Assembly: GCF_024752305.1 (NCBI RefSeq)
Contig: NZ_JANTHX010000002.1
Span: 1-42,123 of the forward strand
Reading direction: 5' to 3'
DNA length: 42,123 nt
Source of the DNA: Protaetiibacter mangrovi
GTDB lineage: Bacteria; Actinomycetota; Actinomycetes; Actinomycetales; Microbacteriaceae
The position numbers were made by a program, and so were the translations under genes. Positions 25,398 to 33,611 of the stretch are shown here, in pieces (the stretch's first letter is position 1; each line of letters opens with the position of its first letter). The notes under the pieces are model-generated. The model ran no database searches. It was not told the origin of the DNA and was given only the letters and a program-made list of their open reading frames with translations.

Positions 25398-26864
25398 TCA
25401 GATGCGGTGCATGGGGGCGCCGAAGTCCCCGCGCCCGTCAGGGGCGAGGTCGAGCCCCGGGTGGTCCCCCTGAGGCAGCGCCATGGCGCTCGAGGGGGCC
25501 GTTCCGAGCGGACCACCGTCGGAGGGCAGCGGAACGGGCTGCGGGCCCGTCGCGGGAGCCGTGCTGTCGACGGCTGGGGCCGGGGATGCGGTCGCACCCA
25601 GGCGGAACGCGGCGAGGTAGGCGGCGTTGGCGTCGCTCTCGCCTGACGGGGGGGAGGGCTGCGACACCGGCGGCACCGTCACCGGAGACGCCATCGTGGG
25701 GTGAGGCGCGTCGGGGGCCGGCGTGGGGGCCGGCGCTGACGGTGCCGCAGCGTTCGTGGGCGCGCCGCCTCCCAGCAGAGACGGGAGCGCAAGGATGGTG
25801 GGGGCGGGGGTGAAGCCCGGGATCGCCGACGGTCCGGCCTCGATCTCGAGGGCGGGCGCCGCGGGAGCGGGCGCCGAGGCGTAGGCCGACGGCGACGGAG
25901 CAGAGGCGTACGCCGACGGGGGAGCGCCCGGAGGCGTCATCCGAGGGAGTTCGGCACCCGGAGGCGCGACGGGCGGCGCTCCGAGCTGCGGCGCCATCGG
26001 CGGCGGTGCGGACGCGAGGCTCGGGGCGGCGGCGGGAGCGACAGGCGCGGCGGCCGGCGGAACCTGGCGGGCCAGGAGCTCCGGCGGCACGGCGGGCACC
26101 CGCGGTGCCTGAGGCGCCGCGGTCGGTGCCGGCTGCCCCGCGTAGGCGGGCGCAGCCGGTGTCCCGGGGGCCGCACTCGCCGGCGCGGGCATCACCGACG
26201 GCTGTGCCTGCGGTGCGACGGGCGCCGGGGGAGGGGCGCTCTGCAGCGCGGCCAGGCGCGCCTGTTCGGCGCGTTCCTGCTCGACGCGCTCCTGCTCGGC
26301 ACGCAGCGCTGCACGTTCCTGCTCGAGGCGTTCCTGCTCGGCACGGAGCTGCTCGGCACGGAGCTGCTCCGCGCGCTCCTGCTCGGCCCGCTCGTGCGCG
26401 GCGCGCTCCTGTTCGGCGCGCTCCTGCTCGGCCCGCTGCTGTTCGAGACGCGCCCGCTCGGCGCGCTCCTGTTCGAGGCGCTCGTGGGCGGCGCGCTCCT
26501 GCTCAGCGCGGGCCTGCTGCTCCGCGCGTGCCTGCGCGTCGGCGTGCGCCTGCGCCTCCGCGCGGGCGTGGGCCTCCGCGCGAGCCTGCTGCTCCGCGCG
26601 GGCCTGCTGCTCCGCGCGAGCCTGCTCGAGGCGCTGCTGTTCGGCGCGCTGCTCGGCGGCTCGTGCCTGCTCCTCGGCGGCGTAGGCCGCCGGCGCCGGC
26701 ATGTCGCTCGACGGCGGTCCCACGGGCGCGGGCATCGGAGGGGGCGTCGGAATCGGCGTCGTGTACGCGGTCCAGCCCCGCCCGTCCCACCAACGCTGCA
26801 TGGTCGCATCGTTGGGGTCGGGATACCATGCCGCCCGAGGCGACACACCCATGTTGTCCGACAC
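25398..26864 (-). CDS. DUF2510 protein with long Glu/Ala/Arg/Gln helix and Pro-rich tail
   Basis: The 488-residue protein begins with a DUF2510 module (residues 10-33; AAWYPDPNDATMQRWWDGRG followed by WT). Next comes a long charged helix (about 64-208) built of EQERAEQERAAHERAEQ-like units, either a coiled coil or a single alpha-helix of TolA type. An Ala/Pro-rich, probably disordered region fills the rest to the C-terminus (GDFGAPMHRI). There is no transmembrane segment. It is the last gene of a minus-strand cluster of DUF2510 proteins. DUF2510 has no assigned biochemical role; a scaffold or stalk role is my inference. Confidence 0.82.
   Translation of the reverse strand: MSDNMGVSPRAAWYPDPNDATMQRWWDGRGWTAYTTPIPTPPPMPAPVGPPSSDMPAPAAYAAEEQARAAEQRAEQQRLEQARAEQQARAEQQARAEAHARAEAQAHADAQARAEQQARAEQERAAHERLEQERAERARLEQQRAEQERAEQERAAHERAEQERAEQLRAEQLRAEQERLEQERAALRAEQERVEQERAEQARLAALQSAPPPAPVAPQAQPSVMPAPASAAPGTPAAPAYAGQPAPTAAPQAPRVPAVPPELLARQVPPAAAPVAPAAAPSLASAPPPMAPQLGAPPVAPPGAELPRMTPPGAPPSAYASAPSPSAYASAPAPAAPALEIEAGPSAIPGFTPAPTILALPSLLGGGAPTNAAAPSAPAPTPAPDAPHPTMASPVTVPPVSQPSPPSGESDANAAYLAAFRLGATASPAPAVDSTAPATGPQPVPLPSDGGPLGTAPSSAMALPQGDHPGLDLAPDGRGDFGAPMHRI
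26241..26675. repeat. Degenerate tandem repeat encoding the Glu/Ala/Arg helix
   Basis: About 435 bp of loosely repeated 12-24 bp units such as GAGCAGGAGCGCGCC on the coding (minus) strand, encoding residues 64-208 of the protein at 25398-26864. Such DNA can expand or contract, so length differences between strains would be expected. Confidence 0.7.
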
Positions 26865-26974
26865 GTTCAGCCCCCACTGTGTCCGTGATGGATCGAGCCT
26901 AAGCGTCGAAGTCGAAACCGCTCAGTCCCCCATTCGGGTGAGAGGCCCCCTCGGCGCGTACCCCGACGGCCCGC

Positions 26975-27913
26975 TCAGTTGAGCTTGGGGAGGTGCCACT
27001 TCCGATCCTGGGCCTCGGATGCGGCGTCCACCGGCTGACCGGTCGCGGCGGCCTCCGCCTTCGCCTTCGCGGCCGCGGCGCGGGCCGCTGCCACGGAGAC
27101 CGGCCGGCCGTCGTCGATGGCGAGCATCGCCGGGGCGGGCGTCTCGGGCTCTGCGGCGGCGGCGGGCGCCTCCGCAGAGGCCTTCTTGGCCGCGTTCTTC
27201 GCCGCGAAGGCGGCGCGCGCCTGGGCGACCGAGGTGAACTGCTCCTCGCCGCCTCCGGCCGCCGGGGATGCGGGTGCGGCGGGCGGGGCGGCGGGAGTCG
27301 TGGGGCCGGTCTCGACGGCGGCGAGGCCGGCGGCGGCCTGCGCGGCCACCTGGGCTGCAGCGGCCGCGGCGGCGGCGGCCTTCTCGGCCTGTGCGAGGGC
27401 GAAGGCGGCGCGCGCGGCGGCCACCGACTGGCTCTCGTCGACGGTCGGCGCGGCGGGCGCGGGCGCCGGCTCTGCGGCGGCCGGCAGCTCGAGGTCGGGC
27501 AGCACGAGGTCGGAGAACCCCGTCGCGGCGGGCGTCGATGCGGTCTCGGCGATCGGGATGCCCGGCACGGCGCTCATGGGCGGCGGCGGCGGTGCGGCGG
27601 CGATGCCCGCCGTGCCCGCGGCGGGAGCCGGTGCGGCGGCGAGAGCCGCCGCCAGCCGGGTCGGGTCACCGTCCGCGGATGCGGCGGCGGGGACCTCGGC
27701 GGCCGGAGGCTCCGTCACGACGGGAGCAGCGGTCGGAGGCGCCTCGGGGATGTAGGCGGTCGCGGGATCGGGCGTGGGCAGGCTCTGCGGCACCTGCGCG
27801 GGCCGCGGGCGCGTGTGCGAGGTCCATCCGAGACCATCCCACCAACGCAGCGAATCGGTGTCGGTCGGGTCCGGGTACCAAGCGGCGACCGGAGCTGCGG
27901 CACTGAGACTCAC
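26975..27913 (-). CDS. DUF2510 protein with Ala-rich triplicated motif
   Basis: The 312-residue protein starts with a DUF2510 module (residues 10-32; AAWYPDPTDTDSLRWWDGLG). A Pro/Ala-rich segment follows and then three related helices of the form SVAxARAAFAxxxAxKA at about residues 163-181, 227-245 and 273-290, separated by Pro/Ala linkers. It ends DRKWHLPKLN. There is no membrane segment. The GTG start has an excellent GGGGGAGGA site six bases upstream, and TAAACT (27966-27961) may be its -10. No function can be assigned. It is the fourth gene of the minus-strand cluster. Confidence 0.8.
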   Translation of the reverse strand: MSLSAAAPVAAWYPDPTDTDSLRWWDGLGWTSHTRPRPAQVPQSLPTPDPATAYIPEAPPTAAPVVTEPPAAEVPAAASADGDPTRLAAALAAAPAPAAGTAGIAAAPPPPPMSAVPGIPIAETASTPAATGFSDLVLPDLELPAAAEPAPAPAAPTVDESQSVAAARAAFALAQAEKAAAAAAAAAQVAAQAAAGLAAVETGPTTPAAPPAAPASPAAGGGEEQFTSVAQARAAFAAKNAAKKASAEAPAAAAEPETPAPAMLAIDDGRPVSVAAARAAAAKAKAEAAATGQPVDAASEAQDRKWHLPKLN

Positions 27914-28033
27914 GAGTTCCTCCCCCTCGAGCTGCAGCCTCCCCTCGGCTACTGAGAGGCAGTTTAGGGACGCCGGAGCGCGGCGGGAGAGCCCCAGTAG
28001 GGGTGACCCCCGAAGCTGGGGTAGACCGTCCGG

Positions 28034-28228
28034 TCAGGCTTCGTCGCCCTCGGCGTCCTCGACGAGCTCCTCGCCCTCGGCGAGAGGATCCCCGGGCAGG
28101 TACAGGTGCTCGGCGGCGCCTGCGCCGCCCTCGAGCAGCTCTCCCGCCGAGAACTCCTCGCCCTCGAGCGAGGCGCGCGCCCGGAGGGCGTCCGCGATCC
28201 GCTCCTGATCCGATCGACGGTCATCCAT
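28034..28228 (-). CDS. Small acidic protein within the DUF2510 cluster
   Basis: A 64-residue protein with a helical start (MDDRRSDQERIADALRARAS) and a strongly acidic C-terminus (EGEELVEDAEGDEA). It stands alone between two DUF2510 genes on the same strand, 38 bp after the stop of the upstream one, and has no clear ribosome-binding site. Composition and position favour a real gene, but it is short. Function unknown. Confidence 0.55.
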   Translation of the reverse strand: MDDRRSDQERIADALRARASLEGEEFSAGELLEGGAGAAEHLYLPGDPLAEGEELVEDAEGDEA

Positions 28229-28266
28229 GGCACGAGCGTACGCCCGAGCGGGGGAGACCTCGACGG

Positions 28267-29046
28267 TCAGTGGACGGCGAGGGTGTAGCTGTAGTCGCCG
28301 TTCTCCGAGTCGATGCTGACCCAGACGTTCCGGTGGGTGCCGTCCGTCAGCGTCGCGTCGCACGTGTAGATGGCGCCGACCGTCGTGGTGTCGGCGACCG
28401 GCGGGCAGGCGACCGCGGTGGCCACGCCGCTCCCGACGAGGTCGTCGCGGATCTCGGTCTGGATCGTGATGGCGAACTCGAGAGGCTCCGCGGCACCCGT
28501 GGTCCAGAGCGCGAGATGAGCCGCGCCGGCCGCGAGCAGGATGCCCACGAAGGTGCCGAGCTGTCCCCAGCCGGCGACCGTCATCTTGCGGGCGATGAGG
28601 TAGCCGAGCGGCGTCAGGAACGCCCAGAAGACGGCGGGCGGGGTGTGCCCCCACCGCGTCAGCTTGCGGATGTCGAAGATGCCCCACATGACCCCGAGGG
28701 CGTACGGCACGAGCATGATCAGCCAGGTGATGGGCGACTGCACGTAGTACAGCTGGGCGTAGATCGACGCGGCGACGGCCGCGATGAACAGGATCGGGCT
28801 GAAGGCGAGCAGCCAGCTCGACATCGTGGAGGTCGAGGCGACGCGCCCGCGCGGCCGCAGGCTCGCCGTCGCGTCCGCGAACTGCTCGTCGAGCTCCGCC
28901 GACTCGGCGAGCGCCGCGGCCTCCAGGTCGGGCTTGGCCTGGACGTGGTCGGTCCAGGCGATGCCGTTCCACCAGCGCACCTGAGTCGGATCGGCCGGGT
29001 TCTCGTACCATCCGGCCGGGACCACGCGGATTGCCTGATCGGTCAC
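28267..29046 (-). CDS. DUF2510 membrane protein with extracytoplasmic DUF4333-like domain
   Basis: The 259-residue protein has an N-terminal DUF2510 module (VPAGWYENPADPTQVRWWNG, then IAWTDHV), a linker, four transmembrane helices (about residues 77-170), and a C-terminal domain with two cysteines (ACPPVADTTTVGAIYTCDAT) resembling DUF4333. The GTG at 29046 is chosen because AGGAGG (29060-29055) lies eight bases upstream. A longer version from ATG 29115 would overlap the previous stop (ATGA) and remains possible. Topology suggests DUF2510 inside and the cysteine domain outside. It appears to be a paralogue of the gene just upstream. Confidence 0.83.
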   Translation of the reverse strand: MTDQAIRVVPAGWYENPADPTQVRWWNGIAWTDHVQAKPDLEAAALAESAELDEQFADATASLRPRGRVASTSTMSSWLLAFSPILFIAAVAASIYAQLYYVQSPITWLIMLVPYALGVMWGIFDIRKLTRWGHTPPAVFWAFLTPLGYLIARKMTVAGWGQLGTFVGILLAAGAAHLALWTTGAAEPLEFAITIQTEIRDDLVGSGVATAVACPPVADTTTVGAIYTCDATLTDGTHRNVWVSIDSENGDYSYTLAVH

Positions 29047-29111
29047 GCGAACCACCTCCTGTGCATTCGTCTCGGGTTCAGGGCGGTCGTCGTCGACCAT
29101 GCGGGGCAGAC

Positions 29112-30377
29112 TCATCGGTTGGTCGAGAAGACGCCCCAGTCGTCGACTCGCCAGTCGATCCAGCCGTTCTTGCGCTGGAGGCTGACCACGACGTTGGCGA
29201 CCTTGGTGGGCGTGACGGCGCTGCAGATCATGGTGTCGCCGACGAGCAGCGGCGGGACGTCGGGGCAGGTGGCGTTGACGCTGGCGCCGATCGCACCCGC
29301 CTGCTCCGAGATCGACTGCTCGGCCTCGTCCGAGAACACGCCCGGCGCGAGCGCCATGACGATGCCGGGGATCGCGACCGACGAGCCGATGAGCACGATC
29401 GTGAGCGCCGACCAGGTGAGGAACGGACGGAGCCCCCGACCGGTCTCGCGCACGACGTTCGACATCCGCGCGATGAGGTACACGGGTGCGCCGAGGAACG
29501 CCCAGTCCCAGTTGGCCGTGCGGGAGTGGCCCGCGCGTCGCAGCATCGCCCGGTCGACGATCGCGAGGATCACGGTGGCGATGTACGAGCCGAACAGGAT
29601 GATGCCGGCGAACAGCGCCGAGTCCTGGCCGGCATTGCCCGCCACCAGGAACATGAGCGCGAGCACCAGCATGATGACCGGCATGAGGGCGATGATCCAC
29701 ACCGGCCCGGTGTTGACCGACAGCCCGTTCTCGGCCAGCACGGCCCGGCGGGTGAGCGGCTGGGAGCCGTCGTGCTCGGCGAGCACCGACGGCGCGTAGC
29801 TGAAGTTGCCGAACGCCGACGGGTCGAAGTTGGTGGTCGTGAAGGTGCCGAGGCCGGATGCCGCGTTCGGGTCGACCTGGAAGGTCGGCATGGCATCGAA
29901 GACGGGGCTCGGCGAGAAGGACGGTCGGGGCGCGGCCTGCTGCGCCTCGGACGGGTCGATGGGCACGCCGAGCAGGTCGTCGTAGCTGGTGTCGAGCAGG
30001 AAGGGCGCGCTCGTCGGCGCGTCCTCGATCACGTGCTCCTGGGCGTACTTGAGGCCCGGGGAGACCTCCTCGACGAGCCGGGTCTGGCTCGGGGCGGCCT
30101 CGAGCGAGAGCACCGGGTCGGCCGGCGCGAACGCGGGCTCGGCGGCGGGCGTCCCGCCGGCGAAGTCGGTGTGCAGGTCCTCGCGGACGTCGTGGCTCAG
30201 GTACTCGTCGTCGTCGGCGTAGGCGAGCTTCGCCGTGACGGTCTCCTGGGCGACCATCGGCTGACGCGCGTCGGAGGTGTGCTCGGTCCACGCGTGGTTG
30301 TCCCACCAGCGGAGCTGGGGAAGCCCGAGCGGATCGGGGTACCACCCCGCCGGCACATGGCCTTCCTCTTCAGCCAT
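29112..30377 (-). CDS. Larger DUF2510 membrane protein with DUF4333-like domain
   Basis: The 421-residue protein has the same order as its neighbour: DUF2510 (VPAGWYPDPLGLPQLRWWDN), a long acidic Pro/Ala-rich cytoplasmic linker (about 40-215), four transmembrane helices (about 227-340), and a C-terminal domain with two cysteines (CPDVPPLLVGDTMICSAVT). Both proteins share a D...L-R-GH......WAFL.P.YLIAR segment between helices 2 and 3, which suggests tandem duplication. It is the first gene of the minus-strand cluster and is divergent from the DUF3516 helicase over 176 bp. Confidence 0.85.
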   Translation of the reverse strand: MAEEEGHVPAGWYPDPLGLPQLRWWDNHAWTEHTSDARQPMVAQETVTAKLAYADDDEYLSHDVREDLHTDFAGGTPAAEPAFAPADPVLSLEAAPSQTRLVEEVSPGLKYAQEHVIEDAPTSAPFLLDTSYDDLLGVPIDPSEAQQAAPRPSFSPSPVFDAMPTFQVDPNAASGLGTFTTTNFDPSAFGNFSYAPSVLAEHDGSQPLTRRAVLAENGLSVNTGPVWIIALMPVIMLVLALMFLVAGNAGQDSALFAGIILFGSYIATVILAIVDRAMLRRAGHSRTANWDWAFLGAPVYLIARMSNVVRETGRGLRPFLTWSALTIVLIGSSVAIPGIVMALAPGVFSDEAEQSISEQAGAIGASVNATCPDVPPLLVGDTMICSAVTPTKVANVVVSLQRKNGWIDWRVDDWGVFSTNR

Positions 30378-30427
30378 GAGTTACCTTCCTCACTGCGTGC
30401 CGCGGGAGGAGCTCTCGGATTGCTTCC

Positions 30428-30455
30428 CCCCGACGGAACGACTCGTTCGTCGGGG
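30428..30455. promoter_or_regulatory. Inverted repeat in the DUF2510/helicase divergent promoter region
   Basis: CCCCGACG (30428-30435) and CGTCGGGG (30448-30455) are perfect inverted arms, extended inward by AACGA/TCGTT with one bulged G. The repeat lies 51 bp from one divergent gene and 99 bp from the other. It could be an operator or a hairpin in a leader RNA. Confidence 0.35.
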
Positions 30456-30553
30456 CCATGATAGGGGCGGCCTCGTGCGCGCCGATAGACACTCACCTCC
30501 CCCCAAGCCTGGGGACACGGGCCCCGGTCCCAGGCGTGCGGCAGACTCGTGTG

Positions 30554-33085
30554 ATGGCTTCCGACGACCTCCTGGCGCGCCTGCCCCGGCCCTGGGATCC
30601 GGATGCGTTCCTCGTCGCGTTCGACGACTGGACGCGGTCGCGCGGTCTCGCCCTCTATCCGGCGCAGGAGGAGGCCGTGCTCGAGCTGGTGCTCGACCGC
30701 CACCTCGTGCTGAGCACCCCGACGGGCACGGGGAAGTCGCTCGTCGCGGTCGCGGCGCACGCGGCCGCGATCGCGCAGGGGAGGCGCTCCTTCTACACGG
30801 CGCCGCTCAAGGCGCTCGTGAGCGAGAAGTTCTTCGATCTCGTCGCCGTCTTCGGAGCCGACAACGTCGGCATGGTGACGGGCGACTCGAGCGTCAACCC
30901 CGACGCCCCCATCGTGTGCTGCACCGCCGAGATCCTCGCGAACCTCGCACTGCGCCGGGGCGCGGATGCGGGTGTCGAGTCGGTCGTGATGGACGAGTTC
31001 CACTACTACGCCGACCCGGAGCGCGGGTGGGCGTGGCAGGTCCCGCTGCTGACCCTGCCCGGTGCGCGCTTCGTCCTCATGTCGGCGACCCTCGGCGACG
31101 TGACCTCGCTCGCCGCCGACCTCGAGCGCCGGACGGGCCGCGAGGTGGCGCGGGTGACCGGGGTGGAGCGCCCCGTGCCGCTGCACTACCGCTACGAGGT
31201 CACCCCCGTGCAGGAGCTCGTCGAGGGCCTGTTGGCCGACGGGCTCGCTCCCGTCTACATCGTGCACTTCTCCCAGGCGGCGGCCGTCGAGCGCGCGCAG
31301 GCGCTGGCGAGCGTGCGCGTCGCGAGTCGCGAGCAGCGCGACGCGATCGCGGAGGCCGTCGGCGGCTTCCGCTTCTCCACCGGATTCGGGCAGACGCTCG
31401 GTCGGCTCGTGCGCTCGGGGATCGGCGTGCACCACGCCGGCATGCTCCCGCGCTACCGCAGGCTCGTGGAGCAACTCGCCCAGCAGGGGATGCTGCGGGT
31501 GGTCTGCGGCACCGACACGCTCGGGGTCGGCATCAACGTGCCGATCCGCACCGTGCTGCTCACCGGCCTCACCAAGTTCGACGGCACCCGCATGCGGCAG
31601 CTGACGGCCCGCGAGTTCCACCAGGTCGCGGGGCGTGCCGGGCGGGCCGGATTCGACACCGCCGGCGAGGTCGTCGCCCTCGCGCCCGAGCACGAGATCG
31701 ACAACGCGCGCGCCGCCGCGAAGGCGGGCGACGACCCGAAGGCCAAGCGCAAGCTCGTGAAGAAGCGGGCCCCGGACGGCTTCGTCAGCTGGGGGCCGGC
31801 GAGCTTCGAGCGCCTCATCGCGGCGGAACCCGAACCGCTCGCGAGCTCCATGCGCGTCACCGCCGCGATGCTCCTGCAGCTGCTGTCGCGTCCGGGAGCC
31901 GACGCACCCGCCGCCGAGGCGGGGAGCGCGTTCCGGATCGTGCGGGAGCTGCTGGGCGACAACCACGAACCCGCGGGGCGCCGCGCGGCCCTCGCGCGGC
32001 GGGCGATCGCGCTCTACCGCACGCTCCGCACCGCCGGCGTCGTCGAGCAGCTGGGCGGCGGATTCGACGGCACGGCGCGGGTGCGCCTCACGGTCGAGCT
32101 GCAGGCCGACTTCGCCCTCAACCAACCCCTCTCGCCGTTCGCCCTCGCCGCGCTGGAGCTGCTCGACCCCGCCGATCCCGGATACGCGCTCGACGCCGTG
32201 AGCGTCATCGAGGCGACCCTCGACGACCCGCGCCCCGTGCTGTCTCAGCAGGAGTTCCGGGCGCGCGGGGAGGCCGTCGCCGCCATGAAGGCGGAGGGCG
32301 TCGAGTACGAGCAGCGGATGGAGCTGCTCGAGGAGGTCGGCTGGCCGCGTCCCCTCGCCGAGCTGCTCGAGCAGGCCTACGAGACCTTCGCCTCGACCCA
32401 GCCGTGGATCCGGGACTTCGAGCTGCGCCCCAAGTCGGTCGTGCGCGACCTCTACGAGCGCGCGATGACCTTCACCGAGTACGTCGGCTTCTATCAGCTG
32501 GGTCGCAGCGAGGGGCTCGTGCTGCGCTATCTGAGCGACGCCTACCGCGCCGCGCGCCAGACGATCCCGGACGAGGCGAAGACGGAGGAGCTGCGCGACC
32601 TCGTCGAGTGGCTGGGCGAGCTCGTGCGGCAGGTCGACTCGAGCCTGCTCGACGAATGGTCGGCGCTCGTCGACCCCGCCCGGGCCCCCGAACCGGATGC
32701 GCCGGTCGTGCCGCCGCCCCCGCCGGACGTCACCACCAACCGGCGGGCGTTCCTCGTGCTGGTGCGGAACGAGCTCTGGCGCCGGGTGCAGCTCGCGGCC
32801 CTGCAGCGCGACGACGAGCTGGTCGCGCTGGATCCGGATGCGGCCTGGCCGGACGCGCTCGACGACTACTACGCCGACCACGACGCCATCGGAACGGGCG
32901 CCTCGGCGCGCTCCGCAGCGCGGCTCGTCATCCGCGAGTCCGCGGAGCGCTGGCAGGTGCGGCAGATCGTCGAGGACCCGGCGGGCGACCACGACTGGGG
33001 CATCGACGCCGAGGTCGACCTCGCCGCGTCGCGCACCGAGGGGGTCGCGGTGCTGCGGGTCGCGGGGTTGCGGCGGCTCGACTGA
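30554..33085 (+). CDS. Ski2-like DEAD/DEAH-box helicase with C-terminal DUF3516
   Basis: The 843-residue protein has a superfamily-2 helicase core: YPAQEEAVLE (Q-motif region), STPTGTGKS (Walker A, about 55-63), VVMDEFHYYADPERG (DEFH Walker B), LMSATLGD (motif III), GVHHAGMLPRYRR, VCGTDTLGVGINVPIRTVLL (motif V) and HQVAGRAGRAG (motif VI). The C-terminal 400 residues, with RDLYERAMTFTEYVGFYQLG and the terminal RxSAERWQVRQIVEDPAGDHDW segment, fit the DUF3516 domain typical of actinobacteria. It probably unwinds RNA or branched DNA; the substrate is not established here. The ATG at 30554 is used, without a strong ribosome-binding site. Confidence 0.93.
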   Translation: MASDDLLARLPRPWDPDAFLVAFDDWTRSRGLALYPAQEEAVLELVLDRHLVLSTPTGTGKSLVAVAAHAAAIAQGRRSFYTAPLKALVSEKFFDLVAVFGADNVGMVTGDSSVNPDAPIVCCTAEILANLALRRGADAGVESVVMDEFHYYADPERGWAWQVPLLTLPGARFVLMSATLGDVTSLAADLERRTGREVARVTGVERPVPLHYRYEVTPVQELVEGLLADGLAPVYIVHFSQAAAVERAQALASVRVASREQRDAIAEAVGGFRFSTGFGQTLGRLVRSGIGVHHAGMLPRYRRLVEQLAQQGMLRVVCGTDTLGVGINVPIRTVLLTGLTKFDGTRMRQLTAREFHQVAGRAGRAGFDTAGEVVALAPEHEIDNARAAAKAGDDPKAKRKLVKKRAPDGFVSWGPASFERLIAAEPEPLASSMRVTAAMLLQLLSRPGADAPAAEAGSAFRIVRELLGDNHEPAGRRAALARRAIALYRTLRTAGVVEQLGGGFDGTARVRLTVELQADFALNQPLSPFALAALELLDPADPGYALDAVSVIEATLDDPRPVLSQQEFRARGEAVAAMKAEGVEYEQRMELLEEVGWPRPLAELLEQAYETFASTQPWIRDFELRPKSVVRDLYERAMTFTEYVGFYQLGRSEGLVLRYLSDAYRAARQTIPDEAKTEELRDLVEWLGELVRQVDSSLLDEWSALVDPARAPEPDAPVVPPPPPDVTTNRRAFLVLVRNELWRRVQLAALQRDDELVALDPDAAWPDALDDYYADHDAIGTGASARSAARLVIRESAERWQVRQIVEDPAGDHDWGIDAEVDLAASRTEGVAVLRVAGLRRLD

Positions 33086-33094
33086 CCGCTCGGA

Positions 33095-33421
33095 TCAGGG
33101 GAAGTCGAGGTCGTCGTCGTCCTCGCGCACCCGGGCGCTCGGGCCGCGCGAGTAGTCGACCTCGGTCTGGCGCGATCCGTGACCGGCCTGCAGGCTCGTC
33201 ACGAGCCAGGTGATCGCGGGGATCACGGCGGCGATCAGCGAGACGGCGCCGATCACCGCGAAGACGCCGGCGATGACGGGGCTCGTCCGCTCGACGCAGG
33301 GGGAGGCGGTGTCCAGGCAGCCGCTCGCCGCCGAGGTCGAGATGTCGACCACGGCGAAACTGATCGCTGCGACGACGACCGCGACGAGCGCGATCGTGCC
33401 CAGCGCCCTCTGGGAGCGCAC
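33095..33421 (-). CDS. Small two-helix membrane protein
   Basis: The 108-residue protein has two hydrophobic helices (about 7-27 and 48-75) separated by a short loop with two cysteines (GCLDTASPCVER), probably extracytoplasmic and disulfide-linked. A hydrophilic acidic tail follows (VREDDDDLDFP). The GTG at 33421 has AGGAGA nine bases upstream, and TAGCAT (33474-33469) is a possible -10. It converges with the helicase gene. No family recognised. Confidence 0.75.
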   Translation of the reverse strand: MRSQRALGTIALVAVVVAAISFAVVDISTSAASGCLDTASPCVERTSPVIAGVFAVIGAVSLIAAVIPAITWLVTSLQAGHGSRQTEVDYSRGPSARVREDDDDLDFP

Positions 33422-33539
33422 GCGAGGTTCTCCTGCCGGTTCGGGCCGACTTTCCTGATCCGGATGCTAGGGCCGGGGGCTCCGGCGGCGACATTCCCCC
33501 GTCCGGGGGTTCCGGCATCCGGCCCGGCGCTGCGGGCCC

Positions 33540-33579
33540 GTTCACCGGCGCGTCACCGAGAGTTCATCGGCGAGTTGCC
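33540..33579 (+). promoter_or_regulatory. PHO box (PhoP-type direct repeats) upstream of the PiT transporter
   Basis: Four 7-bp units start exactly 11 bp apart: GTTCACC (33540), CGTCACC (33551), GTTCATC (33562) and AGTTGCC (33573). GTTCACC units with 4-bp spacers are the PhoP site known from Streptomyces and related actinobacteria. The box ends 32 bp before the transporter's start codon, a position expected to replace the -35 element. Confidence 0.85.
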
Positions 33580-33611
33580 CCCACCCCGGCGTCATGTTTG
33601 GATAGCCCGCA

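Noticed and set aside
30197-33213. Long open frames of over 900 codons on both strands overlapping the DUF3516 helicase
   Set aside because: Neither shows recognisable motifs, whereas the 30554-33085 frame has all the helicase motifs in order.
33480-33510. CCCCCG/CGGGGG hairpin upstream of the PHO box as a terminator
   Set aside because: Both flanking genes point away from it, so no transcript would end there. It may be incidental in this GC-rich gap.
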